A DNA stretch of 64,000 nt from an uncultured Eubacteriales bacterium (GTDB lineage: Bacteria; Bacillota; Clostridia; Oscillospirales; Acutalibacteraceae), in assembly GCA_900316385.1 (NCBI GenBank), contig ONCP01000001.1:215431-279430 (forward strand), read 5' to 3'. The position numbers were made by a program, and so were the translations under genes. Of the stretch, positions 9,269 to 18,536 are shown one piece after another (the first letter of the stretch is position 1; each line of letters begins with the position of its first letter). The notes beneath the pieces were generated by a model. It saw only the letters and a program-made list of their open reading frames with translations, made no database searches and was not told the DNA's origin.

Positions 9269-11098
9269 ATGAATGAAAAGATCCGCGAGCTCCGCAAAAA
9301 GGCTATGGCGCTTCCGCTTTCGCCCGGAGTCTATATTATGCGCGACAAAACCAAAAAAATCATATATATCGGTAAGGCGAAGGCGCTGAAAAACCGCGTG
9401 TCCCAGTATTTCGGCTCACAGAACAATCATCCCGAAAAGGTTCGGAGAATGGTTGAGAACGTCGACTTTTTTGATTATATCATCTGCGACAGCGAGTTTG
9501 AGGCGCTCATTCTAGAGTGCAGCCTGATCAAGCAGCACACCCCTAAGTACAACATTTTGCTAAAGGACGACAAGGGTTACAGCTACATCAGGGTCTCAAA
9601 CGACAAATGGCGCAAGATCACCTATGAGCTGCAAAAGACCGACGACGCTGTTTATATAGGCCCCTACAAGAGCAGCTTCTACGTCAAGCAGAGCGTGGAG
9701 GCGGCGAACAAAATCTTCAGGCTTCCCACCTGTAACAGAAAATTCCCCGAGGATTTCGGCAAAAGCCGTCCCTGCCTGAATTATCATATCAAGCAGTGTA
9801 TGGCTCCGTGTACGGGGAAAGTCAGCTTCAAAGAGTATGACGAGAGCGTAGAGCAGGCGCTGGAGTTTTTGAAGGGCGGCAGCAGCGAGTCGGTAAAAAG
9901 GCTCACGCGAGAAATGGAGCTGGCGGCGGAGAACCTTGAGTTTGAGCGCGCCGCCAAGATCCGCGACAAGATCGCGGCGGTCAGAAAGATGGCGGACAAG
10001 CAAAAGGTTGTTTCGGTCAATGTGCCCGATCAGGATATCATCGCCTATTTTACCGACGGCGACAGAGGCTGTTTTCAGATTTTCAGATTTCGCAACGCCA
10101 GCCTGACCGATCACGAGCATTTTATCATAAATAATCCGATGGACGGACAGGAGGAGCTTTCCCAGTTTATCACGGGTTACTACTCAATGAACCGCGATAT
10201 TCCGCGCAACCTTACTCTGGACAGGCTTCCCGAGGACGTCGACGTGATCGAAAAGTGGCTGTCCGAAAAGCTCGGCAGACGAGTTTATATAACTTGTCCT
10301 CAGCGTGGAGAGCAAGCTCAGCTCGTCGCGATGTGCCGCAATAACGCCGCCGAGGCTCTGGCTCAGATAAAGGGGAGAACCTCGAGGGAATACTCGGTGC
10401 TTGAGGAGCTCAGAGAGCTTTTGGGGCTTGAGAAGCTTCCCGAGTATATCGAGAGCTACGATATATCAAATCTGGCGGGAACAGAAAATGTCGCGGGAAT
10501 GATAGTTTACGAGAACGGCAAGCCGCTTAAGTCGGCTTATAAAAAATTCAAGATAAAATCCTTCGAGGGTCAGGATGACTTTGCCTCAATGGCGGAGGTC
10601 CTCGACAGACGCTTCACCGAGTATGAGAAAAGCAGGGACAGCGGCGAGGGCTTCGGCAGGCTTCCCGATCTGATACTGCTCGACGGAGGAAATGGTCAGG
10701 TCGCCGCGGTCGAGCCGATACTGAGGAAACACAAGGTCAGCGTTCCGCTTTTCGGTATGGTCAAGGATTCATCGCACCGCACCAGAGCCGTTACGGGCTC
10801 GGGCGGAGAGATAGCGATCAATTCCTACCGCTCCGTGTTCACCTTTTTGAGCAAGATGCAGGATGAGGTGCACCGCTTCGCGATCGGTTATCATCATCAG
10901 CGCAGAAAGAACGCGGCGTTTCGAAGCTCGCTTACCGATATCGACGGAGTGGGCGAGGTAAGAGCCAAGGCTCTGCTCAGACATTTCGGAACGATATCAA
11001 ACATCCGCAACGCCGACCTTGAGGAGCTTGAACGCTGTCCCAAAATGACAGCGTATTCGGCGAACGCCGTTTACAATTATTTTCACAAGGATTTGTAA
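9269..11098 (+). CDS. uvrC: Excinuclease ABC subunit UvrC
   Basis: UvrC makes both incisions in nucleotide excision repair, together with UvrA and UvrB. Domains in order: the GIY-YIG nuclease domain (PGVYIMRDK ... IIYIGKAKALKNR, about residues 15-50), a cysteine cluster near 165-180, the UVR UvrB-binding motif (about 200-235), the RNase H-like endonuclease domain with LLDGGNGQ near 470, and a C-terminal helix-hairpin-helix region. The start is unclear: ATG 9269 and an in-frame TTG at 9257 both lack a Shine-Dalgarno sequence because the ptsH terminator lies right before them. I chose the ATG. Length is about 609 residues, normal for the family. Confidence 0.92.
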   Translation: MNEKIRELRKKAMALPLSPGVYIMRDKTKKIIYIGKAKALKNRVSQYFGSQNNHPEKVRRMVENVDFFDYIICDSEFEALILECSLIKQHTPKYNILLKDDKGYSYIRVSNDKWRKITYELQKTDDAVYIGPYKSSFYVKQSVEAANKIFRLPTCNRKFPEDFGKSRPCLNYHIKQCMAPCTGKVSFKEYDESVEQALEFLKGGSSESVKRLTREMELAAENLEFERAAKIRDKIAAVRKMADKQKVVSVNVPDQDIIAYFTDGDRGCFQIFRFRNASLTDHEHFIINNPMDGQEELSQFITGYYSMNRDIPRNLTLDRLPEDVDVIEKWLSEKLGRRVYITCPQRGEQAQLVAMCRNNAAEALAQIKGRTSREYSVLEELRELLGLEKLPEYIESYDISNLAGTENVAGMIVYENGKPLKSAYKKFKIKSFEGQDDFASMAEVLDRRFTEYEKSRDSGEGFGRLPDLILLDGGNGQVAAVEPILRKHKVSVPLFGMVKDSSHRTRAVTGSGGEIAINSYRSVFTFLSKMQDEVHRFAIGYHHQRRKNAAFRSSLTDIDGVGEVRAKALLRHFGTISNIRNADLEELERCPKMTAYSANAVYNYFHKDL

Positions 11099-11121
11099 TT
11101 TTAAGAAAACTGTGTTATACT
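11093..11121 (+). promoter_or_regulatory. Promoter for rsmD-coaD
   Basis: TTGTAA (11093-11098) and TATACT (11116-11121) are separated by 17 bases, and the -35 box overlaps the uvrC stop codon. It would drive rsmD and the tightly linked coaD. Confidence 0.55.
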
Positions 11122-11153
11122 ACTTGAAATAAAAACGATTTGAAGGGAATTAT

Positions 11154-11699
11154 ATGCGAGTAATTACAGGCTCAGCCAGAGGCAGAAGGCTGATAACTCT
11201 TGAGGGCGACGATGTTCGTCCTACGACCGACAAGGTCAAGGAGGCTGTTTTCTCCGCGATCCAGTTTGACATAGAGAACAGAAGCTTTCTCGATCTGTTC
11301 GCGGGCAGCGGCCAGATGGGTATAGAGGCGCTCAGCCGCGGCGCGAAATCGGCGACCTTTGTCGATTCCTCCAGAAAAGCGGTCGAGATCGTCAGGAAGA
11401 ATCTGAACAATGTCGGACTATACGACAAAGGGCGCGTTATCCATGCCGACAGCCTTGCTTTTATCGATACAATTACGGAAAAATTCGACATCGCGTTCCT
11501 CGATCCGCCTTACGGCACGGGGATTTTGCAGGAGGCATTGCCGAAAATTGCCGAAAAAATGAAAAAAACAGGGGTAATTATTGCCGAAAACAGCGAAAAT
11601 GAAGAAATTTTCTCAAATATTGGCGAATTTATGCTTGACAGACAAAAACACTATGGTAAAATAAAGATAACTATGTATCGTCATAGAGATTTTGTTTAA
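11154..11699 (+). CDS. rsmD: 16S rRNA (guanine(966)-N2)-methyltransferase RsmD
   Basis: RsmD methylates N2 of G966 in 16S rRNA. The 181-residue protein begins MRVITGSARGRRL, has the SAM-binding LDLFAGSGQMGIEALSRGA (about residues 45-62) and the catalytic DPPYGTG motif near 119-125. Start ATG 11154 is preceded by GAAGGGAA. The stop lies just before the RBS of coaD, and the rsmD-coaD pairing is standard in Firmicutes. Confidence 0.95.
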   Translation: MRVITGSARGRRLITLEGDDVRPTTDKVKEAVFSAIQFDIENRSFLDLFAGSGQMGIEALSRGAKSATFVDSSRKAVEIVRKNLNNVGLYDKGRVIHADSLAFIDTITEKFDIAFLDPPYGTGILQEALPKIAEKMKKTGVIIAENSENEEIFSNIGEFMLDRQKHYGKIKITMYRHRDFV

Positions 11700-11709
11700 G
11701 GGTAATTTT

Positions 11710-12189
11710 ATGCACACTAAGGTAATTTGTCCGGGAAGCTTTGACCCTGTGACCTTGGGTCACATCGATATCATCACGAGAGCGTCCAAGATGTTCGATT
11801 GTGTTGTTGTCGGCGTGCTCAATAATCTCGCCAAGAGCCCGATGTTCACCACCGCGGAGCGTATAGCGCTTCTTGAGAAGGCGACTCAGGGGCTGCCGAA
11901 TGTCGAGATCGTCGGCTTTGACGGCCTGCTTGCCGATTACGCGCGCGAGCAGGGAATCACCGCCATTGTCAAGGGCTTGAGGGCTGTATCGGACTTTGAA
12001 TATGAATTTCAGCAGGCGCTCACAAACAAAAAGCTCAACCCTGAGCTGGAAACGGTCTTTTTGACCTCGAACTCGGAATTTATGTATCTGAGCTCCAGCA
12101 TGGTGAAGCAGGTCGCATCCCTCGGAGGAGATATCAGTTCATTTGTTCCTGAGTGCGTGCATGATGAAATATTAAACCGCTTAAAATAA
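11710..12189 (+). CDS. coaD: Phosphopantetheine adenylyltransferase
   Basis: CoaD transfers AMP from ATP to 4'-phosphopantetheine, the penultimate step of coenzyme A synthesis. The protein starts MHTKVICPGSFDPVTLGHID with the nucleotidyltransferase TLGH motif, and has the distal SSSMVKQ motif near residue 128. I placed the start at ATG 11710, preceded by AAGGG, rather than an in-frame TTG at 11692 that overlaps rsmD; this gives 159 residues, the family length. Confidence 0.95.
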   Translation: MHTKVICPGSFDPVTLGHIDIITRASKMFDCVVVGVLNNLAKSPMFTTAERIALLEKATQGLPNVEIVGFDGLLADYAREQGITAIVKGLRAVSDFEYEFQQALTNKKLNPELETVFLTSNSEFMYLSSSMVKQVASLGGDISSFVPECVHDEILNRLK

Positions 12190-12214
12190 TTTTTAGAAAA
12201 CGGAGAGGTAAAAA

Positions 12215-12685
12215 ATGGAAAGATTAGATAAGAGAGTAGAGGATTTGATCTTAGAATTACAGGATATGGTCAACGACGCCAAGGCTATGCCTCTTTCGAG
12301 AGATAAGAAGGTTATCATCTCGGGCGACCGTATCTTTGACATTCTCGACGAGATCGAGGACAGCCTTCCCGGCGAAATCAGCGTCGCTAAGAATATCGTA
12401 GCCGATCGTGACGCTATCATCAACGAGGCAAAGAGAAACGCGGAGGAGATCATCCGTCAGGCCGAGGAGCGCCGCAGAATTATGGTAAGCCAGAACGAGA
12501 TCACTCTCGCCGCCGAGGCAAAGGCAAAGGATATCATCTCCGACGCCAAGAAGAAGGCCGCGGATATGCACAAGGCCGCCAACAGCTATGTTGAGGATAT
12601 TATGCGCCGTACCGACGAGAGCATTACATCCTATGCTCAGGAGATCAAAAAGGCTCGCCAAAACCTCAAAAGCTCAATGAAATAA
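12215..12685 (+). CDS. Coiled-coil protein, DivIVA/ATPase-subunit-like
   Basis: This 156-residue, almost wholly helical charged protein has a heptad-like region from about residue 65 onward, rich in Ala, Glu, Lys and Arg (for example AEERRRIM, AKAKDIISDAKKKA). Proteins of this kind after coaD in clostridia are annotated as ATPase or V-type ATPase subunit-like and resemble SepIVA/DivIVA-type scaffold proteins; no enzymatic motif is present. The RBS GGAGAGG is ten bases upstream. A terminator follows at 12714. A role near the division site is possible because the dcw cluster follows, but this is only inference. Confidence 0.6.
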   Translation: MERLDKRVEDLILELQDMVNDAKAMPLSRDKKVIISGDRIFDILDEIEDSLPGEISVAKNIVADRDAIINEAKRNAEEIIRQAEERRRIMVSQNEITLAAEAKAKDIISDAKKKAADMHKAANSYVEDIMRRTDESITSYAQEIKKARQNLKSSMK

Positions 12686-12713
12686 GCCTTAATATACTAA
12701 ATCGTTCACCATT

Positions 12714-12746
12714 GCCCCGAGGATTTTACCTCGGGGCTTTATTTTT
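12714..12746 (+). terminator. Terminator after the coiled-coil gene
   Basis: A 9-bp perfect stem GCCCCGAGG/CCTCGGGGC with a six-base loop is followed by TTTATTTTT. It separates the coaD group from the dcw cluster. Confidence 0.85.
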
Positions 12747-12802
12747 GGCGTATCTTACAAAAAAACAGTTTAAGATTTAGTAAAAATGCTGTAACATTTA
12801 AC

Positions 12803-12831
12803 TTGCATTTTAATGACAAATAATATATAAT
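12803..12831 (+). promoter_or_regulatory. Promoter of the dcw cluster (mraZ)
   Basis: TTGCAT (12803-12808) and a perfect TATAAT (12826-12831) are spaced by 17 bases. Transcription from about 12838 would give an 80-base leader whose first ten bases can pair with 12881-12890 (nine Watson-Crick pairs and one G-U), and GGTGGCA occurs at 12841 and 12912. Whether MraZ binds these repeats is untested. Confidence 0.65.
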
Positions 12832-12920
12832 AGTTACATCGGTGGCATATTGTGTCATTTAGTGAACTTTTTGTGTGTGTTGCCGCCGATTTGGATGAAA
12901 TTTTTGAAGGGGGTGGCAGA

Positions 12921-13337
12921 ATGTTCTCGGGTACAACGTTTCAGACGATCGACGCCAAGGGGAGAATAGTTCTGCCCGCTCGCTTCAGAGAACAGCTTGG
13001 CGAGAGCTTTATTATTTCAAAGGGCTTTTCGGATTGCGCTCAGGTTCTTTCTTTGGATGAGTTTGAAAATCTGCGCGAACAGATAAAGACCCTTCCTGCC
13101 AAGCCCGCTTCGGCGCTGCGGTATAACGTTATCGCCACAGCGGTAGAGGTCAGCCCGAACGCCTCGGGCAGAATTTCCATACCTCAGAGCCTTCGTGAGA
13201 TCGCCTCGCTTGAGAAAGAGGCGGCGGTGCTCGGTATGGACAACCGTATTGAAATCTGGAATAAGGACAAGTTTGACGAGATGATGGCGCAAAGCAAGGA
13301 CGACCTTGACGCGGCGCTCTCAATGCTCAACTTTTAA
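12921..13337 (+). CDS. mraZ: Transcriptional regulator MraZ
   Basis: MraZ is the conserved first gene of dcw clusters, a DNA-binding protein built from two AbrB-like SpoVT/MraZ folds that regulates its own operon. The 138-residue protein begins MFSGTTFQTIDAKGRIVLPA and has the second repeat starting NASGRISIPQSLRE near residue 78. An in-frame start lies 69 bases further upstream, but GAAGGGGGTGG directly before ATG 12921 and the family N terminus decide for the shorter form. rsmH follows after three bases. Confidence 0.93.
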   Translation: MFSGTTFQTIDAKGRIVLPARFREQLGESFIISKGFSDCAQVLSLDEFENLREQIKTLPAKPASALRYNVIATAVEVSPNASGRISIPQSLREIASLEKEAAVLGMDNRIEIWNKDKFDEMMAQSKDDLDAALSMLNF

Positions 13338-13340
13338 GAT

Positions 13341-14276
13341 ATGGAATTTAATCATACACCTGTGTTGCTTAACGAGGCTGTCGACGGTCTTAACATAAAT
13401 CCAAACGGGATCTATGTGGACGGCACAGCGGGCGGCGGCGGACATTCCGCCGAGATACTCAGCCGTCTCAGCTCGGGAAAGCTTATTTCCATCGACCAAG
13501 ACCCCGACGCCATTTGTACGGTTAAGCAAAGATTCAAGGACAACGAAAACTCAATAATCATCAAAGGCAACTTTTCCGATATGAAGGAGCTGCTTTCGGA
13601 GAGGTGCATTCGTCAGGTGGACGGCGTATTGCTCGATATCGGCGTTTCATCTCATCAACTCGATACACCCGAGAGAGGTTTTTCGTTTCACGAGGACGCG
13701 CCTCTCGATATGCGTATGTCTCAGGCGGGAAATACCGCCGCGGATCTGGTTAACACCCTGCCGCAGAGCGAGCTGAGCCGTATCATCTTTAATTACGGCG
13801 AGGAGAAATACGCTAATTCCATCGCGAAGGCAATTGTAAACGCAAGGGAAGAGCAAAAAATCGAAACCACCTTTCAGCTTGCCGAGATAATTCGCAATTC
13901 CGTGCCCGAAAAGGTAAGGCGCGCGGGTCATCCCGCGAGAAAAACCTTTCAAGCGCTCAGGATCGAGGTCAACCACGAGCTCGACGCTCTGAAAAAGGGG
14001 ATAGAGGACGCTTTTGAGCTGCTTTCGGTCGGCGGAAGGCTCGCGATAATCACGTTCCACTCGCTTGAGGACAGGATCGTGAAGCAGAGTATGGCGTCTT
14101 TTTGCCAAGGCTGTACCTGCCCCAAGGATTTCCCCGTTTGTGTTTGCGGAAAGAAACCGAGAGCCAAGCTCATCACCCGAAAGCCTATTGTAGCAAATGA
14201 CCAAGAATTATCCGCAAACCCCCGCGCGAGAAGTGCAAAACTAAGAATTTGCGAAAAAATACTTGAAAATTCTTGA
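13341..14276 (+). CDS. rsmH: 16S rRNA (cytosine(1402)-N4)-methyltransferase RsmH
   Basis: RsmH (MraW) methylates N4 of C1402 in the ribosomal P site. The 311 residues show HTPVLLNEAVDGL, the SAM motif VDGTAGGGGHSAEI (about residues 25-38), the LLDIGVSSHQLD motif near 95-106, and HSLEDRIVK near 238. A cysteine-containing segment (CQGCTCPKDFPVC) near residue 250 is the short insertion typical of Firmicute homologues. It is translationally close to mraZ. Confidence 0.95.
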   Translation: MEFNHTPVLLNEAVDGLNINPNGIYVDGTAGGGGHSAEILSRLSSGKLISIDQDPDAICTVKQRFKDNENSIIIKGNFSDMKELLSERCIRQVDGVLLDIGVSSHQLDTPERGFSFHEDAPLDMRMSQAGNTAADLVNTLPQSELSRIIFNYGEEKYANSIAKAIVNAREEQKIETTFQLAEIIRNSVPEKVRRAGHPARKTFQALRIEVNHELDALKKGIEDAFELLSVGGRLAIITFHSLEDRIVKQSMASFCQGCTCPKDFPVCVCGKKPRAKLITRKPIVANDQELSANPRARSAKLRICEKILENS

Positions 14277-14529
14277 TATGGTATGGACTTTTGTAACTAT
14301 TTGGTGTAAAATATAACAAAGTTGTAAAGAATGACCTGACCACAAGAAATTGTGATTATAAGAAAAAAAGCTACAATATTCTGTATTATTCGAATATAGA
14401 AAATTACAATTTTTCGCTATTTTCCGTAGCGGAAATAAAGAAAATGTTAAAAAATTGTAACATTTTTATCTTAAGGAAATATAACCACGAATTTATGGTG
14501 TACAATAGATAACCGTTGAGGTAATTTAA

Positions 14530-15045
14530 ATGGCATATGAAAATAACGCGGCTTACGACCTGAATCTCTTCAGAGATAACACGGCTCCGAAGCTGCCTGA
14601 GGAAAAAACAAAAACAGAACAAAAACGTGACGATAAAGTAGTAACCATCCCGAAAGAGGAAGTATTCAAAATCAGACGCCGCCGTCATAATCCCTTCAAG
14701 GTGTTTGTCGGTTCTGTGGCGGGTGTGGTTATTACCGCTATCGTTGCCGCGATTATTATCGGGCAGGTTCAGCTCACCGAGCTCAACCAGCAGATTATTA
14801 CCGCTGAGGAAACGCTGAGAAACTCCCAGAGTACATATACTCAGAACCAGATGGCTATTCAGTCAAAGCTCTCGACAAGCGAGATCGAAAAGTACGCTAA
14901 GGAAAACCTGGGTATGAGTAAGGCTGAAAACGCTCAGAAGGAGTTTGTTTCTCTGTCAAAGGGCGATAAGGCCGAGATTTCCGAGGATGCGAACCAAAAC
15001 TTTTTTCAAAAAATCATAAACGCATTTACCGGTCTTTGGTCATAA
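14530..15045 (+). CDS. ftsL: FtsL-like cell division protein
   Basis: This is a small bitopic membrane protein with a basic cytoplasmic N terminus ending FKIRRRRHNPFKV, one membrane helix (about residues 62-80), and an extracellular coiled coil ending SEIEKYAKENLGM, the signature of FtsL/DivIC proteins. Its position between rsmH and the PBP gene is that of ftsL, which forms the FtsL-FtsB/DivIC-FtsQ complex at the septum. The sequence is poorly conserved in the family, so the call uses topology and gene order. The 253 bases upstream are AT-rich and contain no gene. Confidence 0.82.
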   Translation: MAYENNAAYDLNLFRDNTAPKLPEEKTKTEQKRDDKVVTIPKEEVFKIRRRRHNPFKVFVGSVAGVVITAIVAAIIIGQVQLTELNQQIITAEETLRNSQSTYTQNQMAIQSKLSTSEIEKYAKENLGMSKAENAQKEFVSLSKGDKAEISEDANQNFFQKIINAFTGLWS

Positions 15046-15081
15046 CATCAGATTCAATTTAATAAGATATGTTATGGGAAT

Positions 15082-15115
15082 AAGAGTTGAGATGTGTAAT
15101 CTTAACTCTTTCTTT
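15082..15115 (+). terminator. Possible weak terminator or attenuator between ftsL and the PBP gene
   Basis: A 12-bp stem (15082-15093 with 15099-15110, one G-U pair) and a five-base loop are followed by the poor T-run TCTTTG. It could reduce read-through into the PBP gene, which starts 43 bases later, or stabilise the upstream transcript. Confidence 0.4.
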
Positions 15116-15157
15116 GTGTTATGATCAAAGGGTAAATCGAAAGGAGCATAGGGGAGA

Positions 15158-17407
15158 ATGGCAAAAAACCGTGAAAAAAATCCCCAAAAGGGTCGGCTGC
15201 AGCTGCTCCGATTCCGCACTACAATATTAATACTTGTTATCCTTATCGTCGGCTTCGGAGCCGTCGCGGTAAGGTTGTTTTATCTCCAGCTTATACAGGG
15301 TCCTGAGCTTCAGGAGCTTGCTGTTGACCAACAGCTTGTCGATACAAAGCTTACAGCGAAGCGCGGGACTATTTACGACTGTAACGGGAAGATCCTCGCT
15401 CAGTCCGCGTCTGTTTGGCAGGTAGTTATCGCGCCCGCCTATATCGAGACCGATGAGCAGCGTGAGTATATCGCAAAGAACCTCTCAAAGATACTTGATC
15501 TTGATTACGACAACGTGCTTGAAAAGGTCAAGCAGGATTCCTATTATGTAATAGTGAAGAGAAAGATCGAGAGCGACGAAAGAGAGAAAATACTCAAGTT
15601 TTCGGAAAAGCTGAGCGATAAGTACACAAAGCTGTCTAACGTTATCACGCTTTTTGACGATTACAAGCGCTACTATCCCTACAATAAGCTTGCGTCGTCC
15701 GTTATAGGCTTTACCGGTATGGACGATCAGGGACTTGAGGGCGTAGAATATAAGTATGACGATTATCTGACCGGCACGCCCGGGCGTATCATCACCGCCA
15801 GAAACGCGAACCAGACAGATATGCCGTTCCAGTATGAGCAGAACGTTGACGCCAAGGACGGCGACTCGATCAAGCTGACTATCGACGAGACTATACAGTC
15901 GATAGCCGAGAAATATATGGAGCAGGGTGTTATTGACAACGACGTCAAAAACCGCGGCGTTTGTATTATAATGGACGTCAACACCGCCGCGATCAAGGCG
16001 ATGGTGACCACCGACGGCTACGATCTTAACTCGCCTTATGAGCTCTCCGAGGACACTCTCAACGATATAGCTCAGCTTCCCAAAAAGAAGCGCGCGGAGG
16101 CGGAGAGCGCGGCTCTCGGCAAGAAGTGGCGTAACAAGGCTATCGCGGATACATATTATCCCGGTTCGGTATTTAAGATGTGTACCGCTTCAATGGGACT
16201 TAACGAGGGAACTATCTCCGACAACTCCACCTTCTACTGCGCGGGCTCCGTTACGATTTATGACCATACGATCAGCTGTCATGATACGGACGGTCACGGT
16301 ACGCAGACGCTCTTCCAGGCGATCACAAACTCCTGTAACCCCGCGTTTATCGCTATCGGCGATTCGCTGGGTCCCGAGAGATTCTATAAATACTATCAGG
16401 CGTTCGGCTTCTCCGAGCCGACGGGAATCGATCTTCCCGGTGAGTCCGACGACCTTTTCTTTAACGAGGACGGCTCAATGTCAGAGACTGACCTCGCGGT
16501 TGCTTCCTTCGGTCAGAACTTTTCGATCACGCCTATTCAGATGGTCACCGCGTGCGCGGCTGTTGCTAACGGCGGCAAGGTGCTCCAGCCCTACGTCGTA
16601 AGCTCGATCACCGACGCTGACGGAAACGTTGTAAGAACCACGGATTCTATGGTCAAGCGTCAGGTTATCAGCACAGAGGTCTCACGGCAGATGTGCGACT
16701 ACCTCGAGCGAAACACCGCGGCAGGCGGTATGAACAACGGCTACATCGCGGGCTACCGCGTCGGCGGTAAAACAGGTACTTCCGAAAAGCTCACCGATTC
16801 CGAGGGAAGCGAGGACTATATCGCCTCGTTCTGCGGTTTTGCTCCCGCCGATAAGCCTCAGGTCGCTTGTCTGGTGTTCTTTGATACTCCGAAGGGCGAT
16901 TTCTACTACGGCAGTCAGGTTTCGGCGCCTGTGTTTGTAAATATTATGAGCGAGGTGCTTCCTTACCTTGAGGTTCAGGCTGAATACTCGGAGGACGAGA
17001 AGCAGTATGTCGATACTATCGCGGGCTCCTATGTCGGTCTTACAACCGACAAGGCGAAGGAGCAGGCTGAGTCCGACGGCTTTACCGTGACCGTCAAGGG
17101 CGAGGGTAAGAAGGTCGTTTCTCAGATCCCGTCGGCGGCTTCAAAGATCCCGACAGGCGGAAATGTCGTTCTGTATACGGACGAGGCTTCCAAGAAAGAA
17201 AAGGTAACAGTGCCGAGTCTGGTTGGCTACTCGGTATCCACGGTCAACTCGATCGCGTCGTCCTACGGACTAAATGTAAGTATCTCGGGCGTTTCCTCGA
17301 GCGCGTCGTCCGTATCGACCTCACAGAGTATCGCCGAGGGCGAGCAGGTCGACGAGGGTACGGTGATCTCCGTCGAATTCGGCGGTTCAACGGTCGTACA
17401 TGACTAG
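15158..17407 (+). CDS. spoVD: PASTA-containing class B penicillin-binding protein (FtsI/SpoVD type)
   Basis: This transpeptidase cross-links peptidoglycan at the septum or in the spore cortex. Order of parts: an N-terminal membrane anchor (about residues 20-45), a pedestal/dimerisation domain, and a transpeptidase domain with SVFK (catalytic Ser near 335), the SCN motif near 392 and KTGT near 538. Two PASTA repeats follow (about 626-680 and 688-745). In clostridial dcw clusters the PASTA-bearing gene at this position is usually called spoVD, but it may be the only division PBP (FtsI) here. Which role it has cannot be told from sequence. AAAGGAG stands before the ATG. Confidence 0.85.
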   Translation: MAKNREKNPQKGRLQLLRFRTTILILVILIVGFGAVAVRLFYLQLIQGPELQELAVDQQLVDTKLTAKRGTIYDCNGKILAQSASVWQVVIAPAYIETDEQREYIAKNLSKILDLDYDNVLEKVKQDSYYVIVKRKIESDEREKILKFSEKLSDKYTKLSNVITLFDDYKRYYPYNKLASSVIGFTGMDDQGLEGVEYKYDDYLTGTPGRIITARNANQTDMPFQYEQNVDAKDGDSIKLTIDETIQSIAEKYMEQGVIDNDVKNRGVCIIMDVNTAAIKAMVTTDGYDLNSPYELSEDTLNDIAQLPKKKRAEAESAALGKKWRNKAIADTYYPGSVFKMCTASMGLNEGTISDNSTFYCAGSVTIYDHTISCHDTDGHGTQTLFQAITNSCNPAFIAIGDSLGPERFYKYYQAFGFSEPTGIDLPGESDDLFFNEDGSMSETDLAVASFGQNFSITPIQMVTACAAVANGGKVLQPYVVSSITDADGNVVRTTDSMVKRQVISTEVSRQMCDYLERNTAAGGMNNGYIAGYRVGGKTGTSEKLTDSEGSEDYIASFCGFAPADKPQVACLVFFDTPKGDFYYGSQVSAPVFVNIMSEVLPYLEVQAEYSEDEKQYVDTIAGSYVGLTTDKAKEQAESDGFTVTVKGEGKKVVSQIPSAASKIPTGGNVVLYTDEASKKEKVTVPSLVGYSVSTVNSIASSYGLNVSISGVSSSASSVSTSQSIAEGEQVDEGTVISVEFGGSTVVHD

Positions 17408-17488
17408 TCGTAAGCAGAACAACGGATTTATGATAATATGCCGCACTGAGTGCGACGCGGAGAAATAAAAAAGAAGGGAAGATGTGTA

Positions 17489-18514
17489 ATGCCGTTTGGT
17501 ATTTGGTCATTATTAACAGCCGCTGCGGCGTTCGCGATCACCGCGGCGCTCGGAAAGCCGATAATAAAATATCTTCACAAGCTCAACTTCGGTCAGACGA
17601 TACTCGATATCGGACCGTCGTGGCACAAGGATAAGCAGGGCACCCCGACGATGGGCGGTATTATGTTCATTATCGGCACGGTCGTTACGGCTATTATCAG
17701 CGTAACGCTTTATAATATTTTCGGCACGGGTTTTGTGGGCGTGTATCAGGAGGATCCTTACAGGATCTCTACGCTTGTTTTCGCGGGGATCGGTCTCGCG
17801 CTAGCTCACGGAGCTATCGGCTTTATCGATGATTATATCAAGGTTGTCAAAAAGCGCAACCTCGGCCTTACCGCGATCCAGAAGCTTGTGCTCCAGTTCT
17901 CCGCTACCGCGGCTTACCTCGCTGTGCTTGGCTTTACAGGTCACGGAACCGCAACGACGATCCCGTTTGTCGGCAAGGTTGAGCTCGGCTGGTTCTATTA
18001 CATCATTTCCGCGATCGTGATCGTCGGTATAGTCAACGCCGTCAATCTTACGGACGGTATCGACGGCCTTGACGGCTCGATCACCTTCTTTGTCGCGCTG
18101 TTCTTTTTGCTTATCTCAAGCCTTCTCGGCTGTATGGGCGTCACATTTCTTTCCGCGGCGCTCGCGGGCGGCTGTCTCGGCTTTTTGGTTTGGAATTTTC
18201 ACCCCGCAAAGGTGTTTATGGGCGACACGGGCTCGCTGTTTCTGGGCGGTATCGTGTGCGCGCTCGCGTTCGCGGTCGATATGCCGATCCTTCTTCTTCC
18301 GCTCGGGATCGTGTATCTCTGCGAGATGTTCTCCGTAATGCTTCAGGTCAGCTACTTCAAGCTTACCCACGGCAAGCGACTTTTTAAGATGAGCCCGATC
18401 CATCATCATTTTGAGATGAGCGGCTGGTCCGAGGTCAAGATCGTTTCCGTATTCAGCGCGGTTACGGTAGTATTCGGTATTATTTCGTTCTTACTCGTTA
18501 AGTTCGGTGTGTAA
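17489..18514 (+). CDS. mraY: Phospho-N-acetylmuramoyl-pentapeptide-transferase
   Basis: MraY moves phospho-MurNAc-pentapeptide onto undecaprenyl phosphate to make lipid I, at the inner face of the membrane. The protein has about ten membrane helices and the family motifs DDYIKVVKKRNLG, NAVNLTDGIDGLDG, MGDTGSLFLGG and HHHFE. I placed the start at ATG 17489 (341 residues) rather than an upstream in-frame GTG at 17450, since GAAGGGA lies about ten bases before it and MPFGIWSLLTA fits the family N terminus. Confidence 0.94.
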   Translation: MPFGIWSLLTAAAAFAITAALGKPIIKYLHKLNFGQTILDIGPSWHKDKQGTPTMGGIMFIIGTVVTAIISVTLYNIFGTGFVGVYQEDPYRISTLVFAGIGLALAHGAIGFIDDYIKVVKKRNLGLTAIQKLVLQFSATAAYLAVLGFTGHGTATTIPFVGKVELGWFYYIISAIVIVGIVNAVNLTDGIDGLDGSITFFVALFFLLISSLLGCMGVTFLSAALAGGCLGFLVWNFHPAKVFMGDTGSLFLGGIVCALAFAVDMPILLLPLGIVYLCEMFSVMLQVSYFKLTHGKRLFKMSPIHHHFEMSGWSEVKIVSVFSAVTVVFGIISFLLVKFGV

Positions 18515-18536
18515 ATATATAGAAAGCAGGTAAAGT

